From an uncultured Clostridia bacterium (GTDB lineage Bacteria > Bacillota > Clostridia > Lachnospirales > Cellulosilyticaceae), in assembly GCA_937921505.1 (NCBI GenBank), contig CAKZUB010000020.1, positions 1-64,000 of the forward strand: a stretch of 64,000 bases of DNA, in the 5' to 3' direction. How positions within the stretch are numbered: the first letter of the stretch is position 1; each line of letters starts with the position of its first letter. The notes beneath the pieces are model-generated. The model made no database searches and was not told where the DNA came from. It saw only the letters and a list, made by a program, of their open reading frames with translations. The translations under genes and the position numbers were made by a program. This document shows positions 15,978 through 24,195 of this stretch, in pieces.

Positions 15978-15982
15978 CTTCA

Positions 15983-16246
15983 TTATTTTCTAATGCCAAG
16001 TTCAGCAATTATTGCACGATATCTTTCAATATCTGTTTTGATAAGATAATCTAAAAGTCCTCTTCTTTTACCAACCATCATTAATAATCCACGACGTGAA
16101 TGGTGATCTTTTTTATGCATACGCAAATGATCTGTTAGATGATTAATTCTTTCTGTTAATAAAGCAATTTGCACTTCTGGAGAACCTGTATCATTTGCAG
16201 TTCTTCCATGTTTCACCATTAGTTCTTGTTTACGATCTTTTGTCAT
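15983..16246 (-). CDS. rpsO: 30S ribosomal protein S15
   Basis: This 87-residue primary-binding protein of the 30S central domain is full length and highly typical ([40 protein letters not shown]). The ATG follows AAAGGAGGTCATTAT. It has its own promoter (16335-16364), a structured leader (16274-16320) and an intrinsic terminator, so it is a monocistronic unit within the larger block. S15 often represses its own translation by binding its leader; the leader stem seen here could serve that purpose. Confidence 0.97.
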   Translation of the reverse strand: MTKDRKQELMVKHGRTANDTGSPEVQIALLTERINHLTDHLRMHKKDHHSRRGLLMMVGKRRGLLDYLIKTDIERYRAIIAELGIRK

Positions 16247-16273
16247 ATAATGACCTCCTTTAATTTAGCTTAC

Positions 16274-16320
16274 ACCACTTACTAAGACATGGTCGGAGTT
16301 TCCTATATCTGAGTAATGGT
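16274..16320 (-). promoter_or_regulatory. Structured rpsO leader (possible S15 autoregulatory element)
   Basis: In the minus-strand transcript ACCATTACTCAGA pairs with TCTTAGTAAGTGGT (one bulged base, one mismatch, about 12 pairs), enclosing a loop that holds a small GGAAACTCC hairpin. The structure ends about 20 bases before the AAAGGAGG site. Ribosomal protein S15 is known to bind its leader in several bacteria with differing structures; which type this is cannot be told by eye. Confidence 0.5.
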
Positions 16321-16334
16321 ATACAACATCTAAG

Positions 16335-16364
16335 AGTATAACATATATTCAATATTTTTGTAAA
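16335..16364 (-). promoter_or_regulatory. Sigma-A-type promoter of rpsO
   Basis: TTTACA (16359-16364) and TATACT (16335-16340) with an 18-base spacer lie on the minus strand, immediately after the ribF stop codon. The predicted leader is about 80 bases and includes the stem at 16274-16320. Confidence 0.6.
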
Positions 16365-17294
16365 CTATTTCTCTAAAGATTTAAAAAACACTTGTATTTG
16401 TTTTTTATCTCGTCCGAGTTGTTCTGTGAGCAAATCCAAACTGGCAAACTTTTGCTCAGGTCTCATAAAATCATAAAAATAAATTTTCACTTCTTGATTA
16501 TACAACTGCTCGTTAAAATCAAAAATATGAGTTTCTATCATCTTATCCGTTCCATTAACTGTAGGATTATATCCTATATTAGTCATCCCCCAATACTCCT
16601 CATTATATACTATTATTTTGGTAGCGTACACGCCAATAGGAGGATAAATTCTATCACTTTCAGTTTTGATATTAATAGTCGGAAAACCTATTGTTCTTCC
16701 TAGCATCTTCCCTTGTATCACCTGTCCAGTAATCATATAGGGATGTCCTAGGAGTGTATTTGCAGTCTGAATATCTCCTTTAACAATTAGATCTCTAATT
16801 GTTGAGCTGGATATAGTTTTACTATCAATTTTCAAAGTGTCAACAACACAAACTTTACACTGATATTTTTGTCCAAGCTGATACAAATAATACTGATTCC
16901 CTTCTTGATTTCTGCCAAAATAATAGTTGCTTCCTATAATGATCACTTTAGCCTTTAACTGCTTCATTAAAACATCTACAAAAAACTTTTCTGCCGAAAC
17001 ACTGGCAAATTCTCTTGTGAAAGGATATTCAATCAAAATATCTATGTGAAAATTTTTAATAGTTTCTTCTTTTTCTCTTCTAGACATGAGTAGCGGCTTA
17101 GGAGCATTTCCAATAATCCAACTTGGATGTGGATAGAAAGAAAACACAACTATTTGCAATCCCTCTTCCTTTGCTTTTTTTATTGCAACTTCAAATAATT
17201 TCTGATGACCCCTATGCACCCCATCAAAATTTCCTAGAACAACTATACTGTTCTCTCTTTGCTTTATATCCGTTGTTCCATAAATATATTGCAT
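16365..17294 (-). CDS. ribF: Bifunctional riboflavin kinase / FAD synthetase
   Basis: This 309-residue enzyme converts riboflavin to FMN and then FAD. The N-terminal FAD synthetase domain has VVLGNFDGVHRGHQKL and the SSSTIRDLI segment; the C-terminal riboflavin kinase domain has GRTIGFPTINI and GVYATKI. I chose the ATG at 17294 (MQYIYG) because AAGAGGTG sits 7 bases ahead, rather than the GTG at 17312. It has its own promoter (17331-17358), lying just after the truB terminator. No FMN riboswitch is visible upstream. Confidence 0.94.
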   Translation of the reverse strand: MQYIYGTTDIKQRENSIVVLGNFDGVHRGHQKLFEVAIKKAKEEGLQIVVFSFYPHPSWIIGNAPKPLLMSRREKEETIKNFHIDILIEYPFTREFASVSAEKFFVDVLMKQLKAKVIIIGSNYYFGRNQEGNQYYLYQLGQKYQCKVCVVDTLKIDSKTISSSTIRDLIVKGDIQTANTLLGHPYMITGQVIQGKMLGRTIGFPTINIKTESDRIYPPIGVYATKIIVYNEEYWGMTNIGYNPTVNGTDKMIETHIFDFNEQLYNQEVKIYFYDFMRPEQKFASLDLLTEQLGRDKKQIQVFFKSLEK

Positions 17295-17330
17295 CTCATA
17301 CACCTCTTGCACTTAAATTATTATTTTCAT

Positions 17331-17358
17331 ATTATACCTAAAACAGCTGCCACGTCCA
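17331..17358 (-). promoter_or_regulatory. Putative promoter of ribF
   Basis: A perfect TATAAT (17331-17336) is preceded by TGGACG (17353-17358) with a 16-base spacer on the minus strand. It lies 37 bases upstream of the ribF ATG and downstream of the truB terminator, so ribF can be expressed alone. Confidence 0.55.
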
Positions 17359-17420
17359 TAGTAATTTTTAAGATCTATTATATTATACTAACTATAGCGC
17401 CTATAATATGTGCCTAAATA

Positions 17421-17453
17421 AAAAGCTCCTTATCTCATACATTGAAAGGAGCT
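17421..17453 (-). terminator. Intrinsic terminator after truB
   Basis: On the minus strand AGCTCCTT pairs with AAGGAGCT over a 14-base loop and is followed by a short T-rich run (TTTTAT). It begins 5 bases after the truB stop codon and ends the rimP-nusA-infB-truB unit. The large loop makes it weaker than the other terminators here. Confidence 0.65.
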
Positions 17454-17458
17454 AAATC

Positions 17459-18358
17459 TTATGGGTTTTTAAACATTTTTTCTACTTGCAGACAATTATT
17501 TTTATAATCTACTTTATAAAGTGCTGTAAATTGACCATCACTATCATAAACCTTTACTATTTCATCCTTTAATTCACTCTTAAAATCCACAAGATGATTT
17601 ATACTCAGTTTATTGCCATTATAAAGAAATCTATCTGCTTCACTTTTTACACTTACTTTTTTTAAGTTTTTAAAAATTTCTTCTAGTGAATAGATATAGT
17701 CTTGTACTTGTTGCCCGTGCGCTGCTAGAAAGTCTAACGTAATACTATCATTTAAAGTATATTCTCCAACTTTAGTTCTAAGTAACTCTCCCATATATGC
17801 ACCGCATCCTAAGATTTTCCCAATGTCTGTACAAAGTGTTCTAATATAGGTTCCTTTTGAACAGTGTACTTGTATCTTAAAACGATTATTAGTAAGCGCA
17901 TTTACCATTTTACAATCATAAATAGTGACTTCTCTTTGAGGTCTGTCAATAACAATCCCTTGTCTTGCAAGTTCGTATAACCTTGTACCATTTATTTTAA
18001 TAGCAGAATACATAGGAGGAACTTGAAGATATTGCCCTTTAAATGAAGCCACAACCTTTTCAATCTTTTCTGGTGTTACATTGATATCAAAAGTTTCTAT
18101 GATTTCCCCAGTACTATCTTCTGTAGTTGTATAAGCTCCTAATATGACTTCTGCCTCATAACATTTATCTGCATCTGTTATATATTGTACCACTTTAGTA
18201 GCATTTCCTATACATAAGGGTAATACGCCCTGTGCCTCAGGATCAAGTGTTCCTGTATGACCTATTCTCTTTTCTCCAAGTATTCTTCTGGCTTTTGCAA
18301 CTACATCATGAGATGTATAGCCTTTTTCTTTATAGATATTAAGTATTCCGCTAAGCAT
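17459..18358 (-). CDS. truB: tRNA pseudouridine-55 synthase TruB
   Basis: This 299-residue enzyme makes pseudouridine 55 in the T-loop of tRNA. The N-terminal catalytic domain contains GHTGTLDPEAQGVLPLCIG with the active-site Asp, then VPPMYSAIKINGTRLYELAR and CSKGTYIRTL. A C-terminal PUA-like extension completes the protein. I chose the ATG at 18358 (MLSGILNIYK), which follows GAGGAAGGATATAAT, because the family begins at this GILN motif; an upstream ATG at 18385 is less likely. It is the last gene of the nusA-infB unit. Confidence 0.95.
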   Translation of the reverse strand: MLSGILNIYKEKGYTSHDVVAKARRILGEKRIGHTGTLDPEAQGVLPLCIGNATKVVQYITDADKCYEAEVILGAYTTTEDSTGEIIETFDINVTPEKIEKVVASFKGQYLQVPPMYSAIKINGTRLYELARQGIVIDRPQREVTIYDCKMVNALTNNRFKIQVHCSKGTYIRTLCTDIGKILGCGAYMGELLRTKVGEYTLNDSITLDFLAAHGQQVQDYIYSLEEIFKNLKKVSVKSEADRFLYNGNKLSINHLVDFKSELKDEIVKVYDSDGQFTALYKVDYKNNCLQVEKMFKNP

Positions 18359-18421
18359 ATTATATCCTTCCTCAAATACTATCATTCTATTTTACTAAGT
18401 GAATAGTCTTGACACTTTTAG

Positions 18422-19363
18422 TTAAAAATTTAAACGTTGTTTTACTGTGTCAAGAACCTCACTTAGTTGTCCCTTAATAGTTGCTCCCGATGCTCTTACA
18501 TGTCCACCTCCACCAAACTGAGAAGCTAGTTTGGCTACATCATATGGCGCATTACTTCTTAAACTTATCTTATAAGTATCTGCTGTACTTCCAGGATATA
18601 TAAATACTGCTACTTCACACCCTCTAATATTCTTAATATAGGAAACTATACCCGATGCTTCTTCTCTAGTGGCATCACAAGTTTCTAAATCTTGCTCATT
18701 AATATAGGTAATAAAAACTTTTCCATCACATAATTTAACAAGACGCCCAACAGCTATAGCTTGTAAGAGAACTGTTTTTTCTGTCTTTTGGTGGATGAGC
18801 TGATAATATATTGTACTAAAATCAAAAGGAATCTGCAGAAGTTTGGCTACAGCTTCATGTGTACTTGATTTCGTACAAGAATGCATAAATCCACCTGTAT
18901 CTGCTACTATTCCCACAAAAATCGCTTTACACATGCTCTCATTAAGTGCAATACCTGATTGATCGATAAGATTAAATATAAGCTCTGACGTAGAAGAAGC
19001 ATCTTTTTGTACATAATTATAGTCGCCAAAGTCATTATTTGTTTCATGATGATCTATATTTACCTTATTTTTAGCTTTTTGAAAATAACTTCTAAAACTT
19101 CCTAGTCTCTCAGCATCTCCACAGTCTAAGCTAATAAACGTATCATATGTGCCCTGAAAGTCTTGACCTACAGAAATACTATTCATAAGAAAATCATATT
19201 CCTGAGGTATTCGCTCTAAAAGAACAGTATAGCTTGCGTTGAAAAACTTACATATATTCGCCATACCTACCAAGGCGCCCATTGCATCTCCGTCAGGATT
19301 TTCATGGGCAGCTAATAAAATATGATCTGAAAACTTTATAACATTTATAATATCTTGTATCAT
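18422..19363 (-). CDS. nrnA: Bifunctional oligoribonuclease / pAp phosphatase NrnA
   Basis: This 313-residue DHH/DHHA1 phosphoesterase degrades nanoRNAs and dephosphorylates 3'-phosphoadenosine 5'-phosphate. The DHH metal site shows as AAHENPDGDAMGAL, FISLDCGDAERLG and NIDHHETN, and the C-terminal DHHA1 domain ends in the substrate-binding FGGGGHVRASGA. Its start codon shares one base with the rbfA stop (TAATG), so the two are coupled. Location between rbfA and truB is typical of Clostridia. Confidence 0.93.
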   Translation of the reverse strand: MIQDIINVIKFSDHILLAAHENPDGDAMGALVGMANICKFFNASYTVLLERIPQEYDFLMNSISVGQDFQGTYDTFISLDCGDAERLGSFRSYFQKAKNKVNIDHHETNNDFGDYNYVQKDASSTSELIFNLIDQSGIALNESMCKAIFVGIVADTGGFMHSCTKSSTHEAVAKLLQIPFDFSTIYYQLIHQKTEKTVLLQAIAVGRLVKLCDGKVFITYINEQDLETCDATREEASGIVSYIKNIRGCEVAVFIYPGSTADTYKISLRSNAPYDVAKLASQFGGGGHVRASGATIKGQLSEVLDTVKQRLNF

Positions 19364-19719
19364 TATTTATCACTATCTTTCATGACATCTTGTATCATTT
19401 TTGACATATGCATACCATATTCTATAGACTCATCTAATTTAAATATAAATTCTGGAGTATTTCTAAGGTTAATGCGTCTCGCTATTTCTTTTCTTATAAA
19501 GCCTTGTGCTGCACTCAGCCCATTTATAACATCTTCCTTTTTTTGATCTTGTAAAACGCTGATATATACTTTTGAAGTTTTTAGATCATTGGTGGTCTCT
19601 ACACCCACTACACTAATCATGGTAGCATTAACTCGAGGATCTTTTATCTCATAACTTATTAACTGTGAAAGTTCTCTTTTAATTTCTTCATTAATTCTAG
19701 TCATTCTTTGAATTGACAT
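19363..19719 (-). CDS. rbfA: 30S ribosome-binding factor RbfA
   Basis: This 118-residue KH-fold protein helps 16S rRNA 5'-end maturation and 30S assembly. The typical MTRINEEIKRELSQLI start, the KDPRVNATMISVVGVETTNDL segment and the RIARRINLRNTPEFIF-like C-terminal strand (here IARRINLRNTPEFIFKLDES) are present. It lies 35 bases after infB and overlaps nrnA by one base. The ylxP gene found between infB and rbfA in Bacillus is absent. Confidence 0.95.
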   Translation of the reverse strand: MSIQRMTRINEEIKRELSQLISYEIKDPRVNATMISVVGVETTNDLKTSKVYISVLQDQKKEDVINGLSAAQGFIRKEIARRINLRNTPEFIFKLDESIEYGMHMSKMIQDVMKDSDK

Positions 19720-19754
19720 ATCATATCCCTTTCTGTGTTAAATATAGTTGTTAT

Positions 19755-21773
19755 TTATCTAGGTATTTCTTCCATAACAAAGGATTCTACAATGTCTCCT
19801 TCTTTAAGGTCGTTAAACCTCTCAAACATAACCCCACACTCATAGCCCTTATTAACTTCTTTCGCGTCATCTTTGAATCTTTTAAGTGAAGTAAGATTTC
19901 CTTCGTAAGCAACAATACCATCACGAACAATACGTACTCCTGAATTTCTAACTATTTTTCCATCCTGTACATAAGCCCCACCTACTGTACCTACTCCAGA
20001 TACTTTAAATGTTTGTCTAATTTGTGCATGTCCAACCACTTTTTCAATATACTCAGGATCAAGCATTCCCTTCATCGCCGCTTGTATATCTTCTATAGCA
20101 TTGTAGATTACGCGGTATAATCTGATATCAACTTGTTCTTTTTCTGCAATAGCTTTTGTAGACGATTCTGGTCTTACATTAAATCCTATAATAATAGCAC
20201 CGGAAGCTGAAGCTAACATAACATCTGATTCTGTAATTGTTCCTACGCCTCCGTGTAAAGTTCTAATCCTTACCTCTTCATTACTTAGACGTTCTAAACT
20301 TTGACGCACAGCTTCAACGGAACCTTGTACATCTGCTTTAATAACTATATTTAATTCCTTCATTTTGCCTTCTTGAATTTGAGTAAATAAGTCATCTAAA
20401 GATACTTTGTGAGGAGTTTGACCTATTAATTGAACTCTACCTTGTGCTTTTATTTGCTCTGCTACTTGTCTTGCCTGCTTATCACTATTGGACACATAGA
20501 ACATATCCCCTGCTGTTGGGACTTCATTTAACCCAAGAATTTCTACTGGTGTAGATGGACCTGCTTTTTTTACTACTCTTCCCTTATCATCTACCATAGC
20601 TCTGATTCTGCCGTATGAAGCCCCTGCTACAATAGGATCTCCAACTTTTAATGTGCCACTTTGTACAAGTACAGTAGCTACTGGTCCTCTTCCTTTATCT
20701 AATTGAGCTTCTATAATAGTTCCTCTAGATTTCCTATTTGGGTTTGCTTTAAGCGCTGACATTTCTGCAACAAGAAGTACCATCTCTAAAAGAGTATCCA
20801 ACCCTTCTCCCTTAAGTGCTGATACTGGAACACATATAGTCTCTCCGCCCCATTCTTCTACGAGTAGTCCATGATCTGCAAGCTCCTGCTTAACTCTATC
20901 AGGATTTGCTCCTTGTTTATCCATTTTGTTCATAGCTACTATAATTTGTACATTTGCGGCTTTAGCATGATTAATTGCTTCAATCGTTTGTGGCATTACA
21001 CCATCATCCGCTGCTACAACTAAAATCGCAATATCTGTAACTTGAGCCCCTCTCATACGCATTGCGGTAAATGCTGCATGACCTGGAGTGTCTAGGAAAG
21101 TAATCTTTTTACCATTAATACTAATAGAGGACGCTCCGATATGTTGTGTAATACCACCTGCTTCTTTTGCCATTACATTCGTTGAACGTACCGCATCGAG
21201 TAAAGAAGTCTTACCATGGTCAACATGTCCCATTACAACAACAACTGGAGGTCTTTCAACGAGCTCATCTTCTTCATCTTGGATTTCTCCAAATATCTCT
21301 TCCATTAAATCCTTTTCTTCTTCCGCCTCAACTAAAATATCAAATTCTTCAGCTATTTGAGTAGCTAACTCAAAATCAATTTCTTGATTAATCGTTGCTA
21401 TTTTTCCTTTTTTCATTAATCCTTTAATAATTTCAGTAGGAACAACGTCTAATTTCTCTGCTAGATCTTTAATTGAAATAATAGAAGGTAGTTGAACTAC
21501 TTTAATATCTTCTATCTCTTGTTGAACTACTGCCGCATCTAATATTTCGGGTTCTTTAGTATTACTTTTCGCGTCTATAATTTCACCAGTCTCTTTGCTA
21601 GAATTTTTTTGTTCTTTTTTTTCATAAAAATTTGTAAGGCGTGTTACCTCATCTTTTTCTAAAGTACTCATATGGCTATGTACTTCAACACCATATTCTT
21701 TTAACTTATCCATTATTTCTTTGCTACTTATATTTAACTGTTTTGCGACTTCATATACTCTTATTTTGGACAT
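19755..21773 (-). CDS. infB: Translation initiation factor IF-2
   Basis: This 672-residue GTPase brings initiator tRNA to the 30S subunit. Two short IF2_N modules lie at about 3-50 ([19 protein letters not shown]) and 95-140 ([19 protein letters not shown]). The GTP-binding domain has [22 protein letters not shown] and NKMD, and the domains II-IV that follow are normal. The linker between the modules is short, so the total length is at the low end of the family. It lies 18 bases after ylxQ. Confidence 0.97.
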   Translation of the reverse strand: MSKIRVYEVAKQLNISSKEIMDKLKEYGVEVHSHMSTLEKDEVTRLTNFYEKKEQKNSSKETGEIIDAKSNTKEPEILDAAVVQQEIEDIKVVQLPSIISIKDLAEKLDVVPTEIIKGLMKKGKIATINQEIDFELATQIAEEFDILVEAEEEKDLMEEIFGEIQDEEDELVERPPVVVVMGHVDHGKTSLLDAVRSTNVMAKEAGGITQHIGASSISINGKKITFLDTPGHAAFTAMRMRGAQVTDIAILVVAADDGVMPQTIEAINHAKAANVQIIVAMNKMDKQGANPDRVKQELADHGLLVEEWGGETICVPVSALKGEGLDTLLEMVLLVAEMSALKANPNRKSRGTIIEAQLDKGRGPVATVLVQSGTLKVGDPIVAGASYGRIRAMVDDKGRVVKKAGPSTPVEILGLNEVPTAGDMFYVSNSDKQARQVAEQIKAQGRVQLIGQTPHKVSLDDLFTQIQEGKMKELNIVIKADVQGSVEAVRQSLERLSNEEVRIRTLHGGVGTITESDVMLASASGAIIIGFNVRPESSTKAIAEKEQVDIRLYRVIYNAIEDIQAAMKGMLDPEYIEKVVGHAQIRQTFKVSGVGTVGGAYVQDGKIVRNSGVRIVRDGIVAYEGNLTSLKRFKDDAKEVNKGYECGVMFERFNDLKEGDIVESFVMEEIPR

Positions 21774-21791
21774 AAATCCACCTCCAGGTAT

Positions 21792-22103
21792 TTACTCACT
21801 ACGATTTAACATCTCGCTTATTTTATTTGCAAAGCCCTCATCTAGTATAGCTATGACAGCTCTTATTTCTTTTCCTATACATTTTCCTAATTTTTCTTTA
21901 GTACCCCATTCAACGCACACGATCTCTCGATAAGCACATTTATCTTTAAAAAGCTTTTTTGTTTTATCGGAAGCATCTGTTGCAACAATAATCAGTAAAG
22001 GCGTTTTTTGAAGTACTGCTTGCTTCGCTGCGAATTCGCCTGCAACAAGCATTCTTGCTCTTTGACATAATCCAATAATTTGATAAATTTTATTCTCTAT
22101 CAT
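21792..22103 (-). CDS. ylxQ: L7Ae-family RNA-binding protein YlxQ
   Basis: This 103-residue member of the L7Ae/L30e/S12e family, which binds kink-turn RNA, has the typical KIYQIIGLCQRARMLVAGE start and LLIIVATDASDKTKKLF segment. Its cellular role is not settled. The TTG-start alternative at 22112 gives three more residues; I chose the ATG at 22103. It overlaps the end of ylxR by 14 bases. This position between ylxR and infB is conserved across Firmicutes. Confidence 0.88.
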   Translation of the reverse strand: MIENKIYQIIGLCQRARMLVAGEFAAKQAVLQKTPLLIIVATDASDKTKKLFKDKCAYREIVCVEWGTKEKLGKCIGKEIRAVIAILDEGFANKISEMLNRSE

Positions 22104-22365
22104 CCGCTTCAAACTCTTTTCTTAATTCAGTATAGATCTCTTTATCAACTAAAACCTTAAAAGATCTTTCCAATCCTTTATTTTTTTCTGCTTGCTTAAG
22201 GCATTCAATGTTTTTACAAACATATGCACCGCGTCCAGGTTTTTTACCATGAAAGTCTAATGAAAAGATTCCCTCATTATTTCTAACAACTCTTATCATT
22301 TCTTTCTTATTTTTCATTTCATTGCAGCCAGTACATTTACGCAAAGGAATCTTTCTTTGTTTCAT
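22090..22365 (-). CDS. ylxR: YlxR family protein (RnpM)
   Basis: This 91-residue small basic protein carries the YlxR motif RKCTGCNEMKNKKEMIRVV and GKKPGRGAYVC. Recent work on homologues describes it as an RNase P modulator (RnpM); an RNA-binding role is the general expectation. The two CxxC-like cysteines near the start are conserved in many members. It overlaps the end of nusA by 29 bases, with its GAGGAG site inside nusA, so the genes are translationally coupled. Confidence 0.92.
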   Translation of the reverse strand: MKQRKIPLRKCTGCNEMKNKKEMIRVVRNNEGIFSLDFHGKKPGRGAYVCKNIECLKQAEKNKGLERSFKVLVDKEIYTELRKEFEADDRE

Positions 22366-23500
22366 TCAATCGCTCCTCTTCTTCATTGTCTGTTTGCACA
22401 CTTTTAATATCTATTTTCCATCCTGTTAACTTAGCTGCAAGTCGTACATTTTGCCCACCCTTACCAATAGCAAGTGTAAGAATATTGGCTGGAACAATAA
22501 CTTTTGCATTCCTTTCTCCGCCGTTTTCTTCTAGTTCAACGTCTATTACTTTTGCAGGACTAAGAGCCTCTTTTATAAACTCCTTTGGATCTTCACTCCA
22601 TCGCACAACATCTATTTTTTCTCCATTAAGTTCCTGAACAATAGTGTTGATTCTTTTTCCTTTTTCGCCAACACAAGCGCCAACTGGATCAACTGCTGCG
22701 TCATTAGAATGCACTGCTATTTTAGTTCGCGAACCAGCTTCTCTGGCGATACTTTTAACCATGACTGTTCCATCTTTTATTTCAACAACTTCTTGCTCAA
22801 ATAGTCGTTTAACAAGTTCTGGATGTGTCCGTGATACAATAACTTGTGCTCCTGCATTTTTATTTTTAGTATCTAACTTTCCATCATTTTTATTAAAGTC
22901 TTTAACAGTAAGCAGATAAAACGCTTTAAAACCACTTATTCCATTTCCGGCTTCCATTTCAGCTTCAAAATTTTCATTAGGGATAGCTTCTGTAAGTGGT
23001 AATGAACCTTCAGTAAAATCTAATTCTACAATATATCCATTTTTTTCTTTTCGAAGAATTTTACCTTTAACGATATCATTTAATTTCACGCTGTACTCAT
23101 CGTAGACCATTTGTCTTTCAGCTTCTTTAATCTTTTGTATAACAACCTGCTTAGCATTTTGTGCTGCAATACGTCCAAAATTCTTAGGTGTAATTTCTAC
23201 ATCAATAATATCTTCTATTGCAATCAGTGGATTAATTGTTTTAGCTTCTGTAACGCCTATCTCTACTACGGCATTAACAACTTCCTCATCCGCCACAACC
23301 TTTTTAGATGAAAAAACTTTAACATCACCTGTTACTTCATCAATATATACCTTTATATTTTGCTTAGCTCCAGAGCTAACCCCAAAGTGTTTTTTACATG
23401 CAACTTCTATTGATTGTTTAATAGCTTCAACAAGCTTTTCTTTATTAATTCCTTTTGATTTTGCAATTTGATCAATTGCAGTAATAAATTCTTGATTCAT
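22337..23500 (-). CDS. nusA: Transcription termination/antitermination factor NusA
   Basis: This 387-residue RNA polymerase-associated factor has the N-terminal RNAP-binding domain (about 1-130), an S1 domain (about 135-200) and two KH domains, with VGACVGEKGKRINTIVQEL and LAIGKGGQNVRLAAKLTGWKI (the first 20 residues of the latter suffice to identify it) visible. It ends without the C-terminal acidic repeats of Proteobacteria, as usual in Firmicutes. It follows rimP by 78 bases. Confidence 0.96.
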   Translation of the reverse strand: MNQEFITAIDQIAKSKGINKEKLVEAIKQSIEVACKKHFGVSSGAKQNIKVYIDEVTGDVKVFSSKKVVADEEVVNAVVEIGVTEAKTINPLIAIEDIIDVEITPKNFGRIAAQNAKQVVIQKIKEAERQMVYDEYSVKLNDIVKGKILRKEKNGYIVELDFTEGSLPLTEAIPNENFEAEMEAGNGISGFKAFYLLTVKDFNKNDGKLDTKNKNAGAQVIVSRTHPELVKRLFEQEVVEIKDGTVMVKSIAREAGSRTKIAVHSNDAAVDPVGACVGEKGKRINTIVQELNGEKIDVVRWSEDPKEFIKEALSPAKVIDVELEENGGERNAKVIVPANILTLAIGKGGQNVRLAAKLTGWKIDIKSVQTDNEEEERLNETKKDSFA

Positions 23501-23578
23501 TTTAATCCTCCTCCAAAATTCACTCTTATTAAATAAACAAAACTTTTTAGGTTTAGCTTAATTAAACTTAGTAATCTA

Positions 23579-24043
23579 TTAAAATATAACTGCCAGTCTT
23601 ACGATGGCTACATTTTTGATTGCAATTTGTATTTCTTTTTGTGTCTCTTCTATAATAAGATATTCCGGAGTCTTGGCAATAAGTTTTGCTAAAAATTGCT
23701 TCTTTTTATTGATAGGTTCATAGAGTTTTACCTCTACCATAGATCCTTGAAATTTTTCAAAATCTTTATCCTTTTTAAGAATTCTATCTAAACCTGGGGA
23801 ACTCACTTCTAGGATATAAGCAGGCTCTATAAAATCTTTTTCATCTAATATTTGTTCTATTGCCCTGCTTGTCTTTTGACAATCCTCAATGACGATACCC
23901 CCTTCTTTATCAATATATATTCTTAGATAGAATGTTGACCCCTCTTTTACAAATTCAACATCTACTAGTTCAAATTGATTCTCTTCTAAAATAGCTTCTA
24001 GATATTTTTCTACCTGCTCAACAACTTGCTTTTTATTCATCAA
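23579..24043 (-). CDS. rimP: Ribosome maturation factor RimP
   Basis: This 154-residue protein is needed for 30S subunit maturation. It shows the typical FELVDVEFVKEGSTFYLRIY, IDKEGGIVIEDC and LEVSSPGLDRILKKDKDF segments, then a C-terminal SH3-like domain. It is the first gene of the nusA unit. It is separated from polC by 152 bases that hold a hairpin (24106-24131) and a TATAAT-like box, so a separate promoter is possible. Confidence 0.95.
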   Translation of the reverse strand: MMNKKQVVEQVEKYLEAILEENQFELVDVEFVKEGSTFYLRIYIDKEGGIVIEDCQKTSRAIEQILDEKDFIEPAYILEVSSPGLDRILKKDKDFEKFQGSMVEVKLYEPINKKKQFLAKLIAKTPEYLIIEETQKEIQIAIKNVAIVRLAVIF

Positions 24044-24105
24044 CTCACCCTTTCATACAGTATAGTTTGACATAAACTGTATTATATATACATGCTAGCA
24101 TATAG

Positions 24106-24131
24106 AAAGAGTGGGTATATGCCCACTCTTT
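24106..24131 (-). other. Perfect hairpin between polC and rimP
   Basis: AAAGAGTGGG (24106-24115) and CCCACTCTTT (24122-24131) form a 10-bp perfect stem with a 6-base loop. On the minus strand only three T's follow before a C, so termination after polC would be weak. On the plus strand five T's follow, but no plus-strand gene approaches. I take it as a weak polC terminator or an mRNA-stabilising element. The rest of the 152-base gap is AT-rich and holds an imperfect inverted repeat (ATACAGT at both ends, 24055-24082). Confidence 0.5.
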
Positions 24132-24195
24132 TTATCACGTCCAAATTCATAATAATTAATTATACTACCATTAAACTGAAAAATCAACCCCAGTT

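Noticed and set aside
17295..17420. FMN riboswitch ahead of ribF
   Set aside because: The gap is too short after the truB terminator and lacks the conserved riboswitch helices; only a promoter is seen.
24092..24101. Palindrome ATGCTAGCAT ahead of rimP as an operator
   Set aside because: It is only 10 bases, AT-rich and single-copy as far as seen; too weak to call a site.
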